From Aquibacillus rhizosphaerae (GTDB lineage Bacteria > Bacillota > Bacilli > Bacillales > Amphibacillaceae): a stretch of DNA of 50,941 nt. This document shows positions 49,658 to 50,941 of the stretch, in pieces. Location of the stretch: assembly GCF_030282825.1 (NCBI RefSeq), contig NZ_JASTZU010000053.1:1-50941 (forward strand). Direction: 5' to 3'. The position numbers and the translations under genes are program-made. How positions within the stretch are numbered: the stretch's first letter is position 1; each line of letters starts with the position of its first letter. The notes below the pieces were generated by a model. That model ran no database searches. It was not told where the DNA came from and was given only the letters and a program-made list of their open reading frames with translations.

Positions 49658-49675
49658 GGAAGCAGAGAACCGTCC
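49658..49675. repeat. Left half of a palindromic repeat, interrupted by the IS
   Basis: GGAAGCAGAGAACCGTCC, then the IS inverted repeat starts. With 465-482 it would rebuild the whole palindrome around a 9-bp duplication. Confidence 0.75.
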
Positions 49676-49777
49676 GGGACCAGTGAAAAAGTCTACGAAT
49701 TTAACTCAATTATTCAAATTTACTAAAATTTAATAAATTCCACCAAAACTTCGCGATAATTCAACGAGAAAAAACCC

Positions 49778-49829
49778 CCTGAATGGTATAATTAGTATGA
49801 CCAAATACCAAACCATTAGGGGGTTTTTT
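49778..49829. promoter_or_regulatory. Long hairpin masking the transposase RBS
   Basis: AAAAAACCCCCTGAATGGT pairs with ACCATTAGGGGGTTTTTT, and the right arm contains the AGGGGG ribosome site of the transposase (ATG at 49832). A TATAAT at 49797-49802 lies in the loop, so transcripts from that promoter would escape the hairpin. Read-through from outside would be folded and poorly translated, a common IS self-limit. Confidence 0.6.
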
Positions 49830-49831
49830 CT

Positions 49832-50941
49832 ATGCTTCGACTAGAGCCAAAACAATTAAGTCTTCATTCTATATTATATAGTAAAATACCAGAAAATCAT
49901 ATACTTAAAACCATTTCAACTGTAGTAGATTTTAGCTTTATCAATAAATTACTAGAGAACAGTTATTGTAAGCAATTTGGACGACCGGCGAAAGAGCCGG
50001 AATTGATGTGCAAACTTCTTTTTCTGCAACATCTCTATAATTTATCTGACGAGAAAGTTATCGAAGAAGCCAGCTTGAATTTAGCTTATATGTACTTTAT
50101 CGGTATTAATCCTGAGGACGATCTTCCTGATAAAAGTCTGCTTTCGAAGTTCAGAACACAGCGTTTAGTAGAAGGATCCCTTGATGAGATGATTACGGAA
50201 ATTGTTAAGCAATGTGTAGATAAAGGCATCATTGAGGGAAAGAGTGTAAGTATAGATGCCACACATATGGAAGCCAACACCATTAAGAAAACCCCAGAGC
50301 GTCTGATGAAACATTTGGGTAAAAACATTATGCAGACCTACGAAGAAGAAACAGGAAAACCGTTAGAAAATGTGCCATCGGCACCTAACTATAAAGAAAT
50401 TGAGGACCACAACGAAGCGAAAGCTGTGATGAAGGCTTATTTGGAAACAGTGATTGATCAAGCAGAAGAAAAGACTTCTGAGAAAGAATCAAAAACGTCA
50501 GAAATCATTCAAAAGGCAAAAGATATTCTTGCTGACCCTAAATTTATGCATCAAAAAGGAGTGCGTTCTCTCATTGATGAAGATGCACGAGTTGGTCGTA
50601 AAAGTAAAACCCAAGGTTTTTATGGTTATAAAACGGAGTTTGTCATGACAACAGATGAACGAATTATTACATCTGTTCGAACCGCGAATGGTGCTTATAT
50701 GGATGGAAGTTATGCCAAAGAAATGTTGGAAGAAACAAAGCGATCTGGTGTGAAGGTGGAAGAAGTCTACGGTGACAAGGCCTATTTCAGAAAGGCAATT
50801 CTGAATGTTATAGAAGAAACAATGGCGAAGGCATATATACCAGTAAGTCACTCCGTATACAGAATAGATGAAAGCGAATATACCTATAATAAAGATTCGG
50901 ATGAATGGTATTGTAGTCAAGGCAATACGACTGTAGACAAA
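49832..50941 (+). CDS. IS1182 family transposase, N-terminal part (partial)
   Basis: 370 codons to the window edge with no stop. The N-terminal DUF772 domain is SLHSILYSKIPENHILKTISTVVDF...KQFGRPAKEPELMCKLLFLQHLYNLSDEKVIEEASLNLAYMYFIG. The DDE catalytic domain starts at GKSVSIDATHMEANT (first Asp) and continues through EEVYGDKAYFRK (second Asp). It is completed by the 137 codons at 3-416. Low-level self-regulation by the 5' hairpin is likely. Confidence 0.92.
   Translation, partial: MLRLEPKQLSLHSILYSKIPENHILKTISTVVDFSFINKLLENSYCKQFGRPAKEPELMCKLLFLQHLYNLSDEKVIEEASLNLAYMYFIGINPEDDLPDKSLLSKFRTQRLVEGSLDEMITEIVKQCVDKGIIEGKSVSIDATHMEANTIKKTPERLMKHLGKNIMQTYEEETGKPLENVPSAPNYKEIEDHNEAKAVMKAYLETVIDQAEEKTSEKESKTSEIIQKAKDILADPKFMHQKGVRSLIDEDARVGRKSKTQGFYGYKTEFVMTTDERIITSVRTANGAYMDGSYAKEMLEETKRSGVKVEEVYGDKAYFRKAILNVIEETMAKAYIPVSHSVYRIDESEYTYNKDSDEWYCSQGNTTVDK

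Larger units (their letters stand above)
49676..50941 (+). mobile_element. IS1182-family insertion sequence, 5' part
   Basis: Begins with the terminal inverted repeat GGGACCAGTGAAAAA (49676-49690). A ~140-bp leader, a hairpin and the transposase start follow; the element runs off the right window edge. It is the complement of the partial element at 1-464. Confidence 0.85.

Noticed and set aside
465-49675. CRISPR repeat-spacer structure from the ~26-bp palindromes
   Set aside because: Copies are kilobases apart, in both orientations, next to unrelated genes; they are dispersed repeats.

Overview
The window looks like a low-GC Firmicutes chromosome segment, most likely from a spore-forming, Oceanobacillus/Virgibacillus-like member of the Bacillaceae. 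This rests on AT-rich codon use, strong AGGAGG-type ribosome binding sites, sigma-A-type promoters, a Spo0M homologue, an OhrR/Ohr pair, DUF1659/DUF2922 and DUF2975/XRE pairs, and an LPDTA sorting signal. I see no rRNA, tRNA, CRISPR array or phage structural genes. The genus is inference.

Layout. (1) 1-464 and 49676-50941 are the two complementary halves of one type of IS1182-family element. The element breaks at the same internal point at both window ends, and both halves sit in the same short palindromic repeat. (2) 0.5-5.3 kb: DUF2922/DUF1659, a TcyP-type cystine transporter, a small membrane protein, a GNAT acetyltransferase and a first Gfo/Idh/MocA dehydrogenase. (3) 5.4-20.8 kb is a sugar island. 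It holds an AraC regulator, three further Gfo/Idh/MocA oxidoreductases, an IolE-like sugar isomerase/epimerase, a YesL-like protein, a sugar ABC transporter without an ATPase, and a YesM/YesN-like two-component system. Duplicated, partly decayed copies of a pRiA4b-ORF3/'cytosolic protein' locus bracket it, and a 116-bp MITE-like element brackets the transport/sensing half. No glycoside hydrolase is present, so an oxidative route (keto-glycoside/inositol-like) is the most natural reading. (4) 20.9-27 kb: an AhpD-like protein, a formate/nitrite channel behind a near-ideal FNR site, an ECF sigma/anti-sigma pair with an apparent autoregulated promoter, and a membrane-anchored alpha/beta hydrolase. 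(5) 27-32 kb: an LPDTA surface protein, a YtrA-like GntR/ABC operon and a small exporter. (6) 32.1-37 kb is a c-di-GMP region: EAL and CBS-GGDEF genes side by side, then DUF4282, OhrR/Ohr, and a clear GEMM-I c-di-GMP riboswitch in front of a 36-codon cysteine-containing gene. (7) 37-49.4 kb: XRE/DUF2975, a four-gene ABC-2 exporter operon, Spo0M behind a sigma-W-type promoter, and a TetR/MMPL/YhgE-like secreted protein module.

A family of roughly 26-bp palindromes (ends GGAAGCAG...CTGCTTCC) recurs at least nine times between genes, usually at gene 3' ends. These can serve as terminators and are the apparent target of the IS element. The strongest candidates for something new are the riboswitch-controlled microprotein, the repeat-bracketed oxidative sugar island, and the tie between the IS element and the palindromic repeat.
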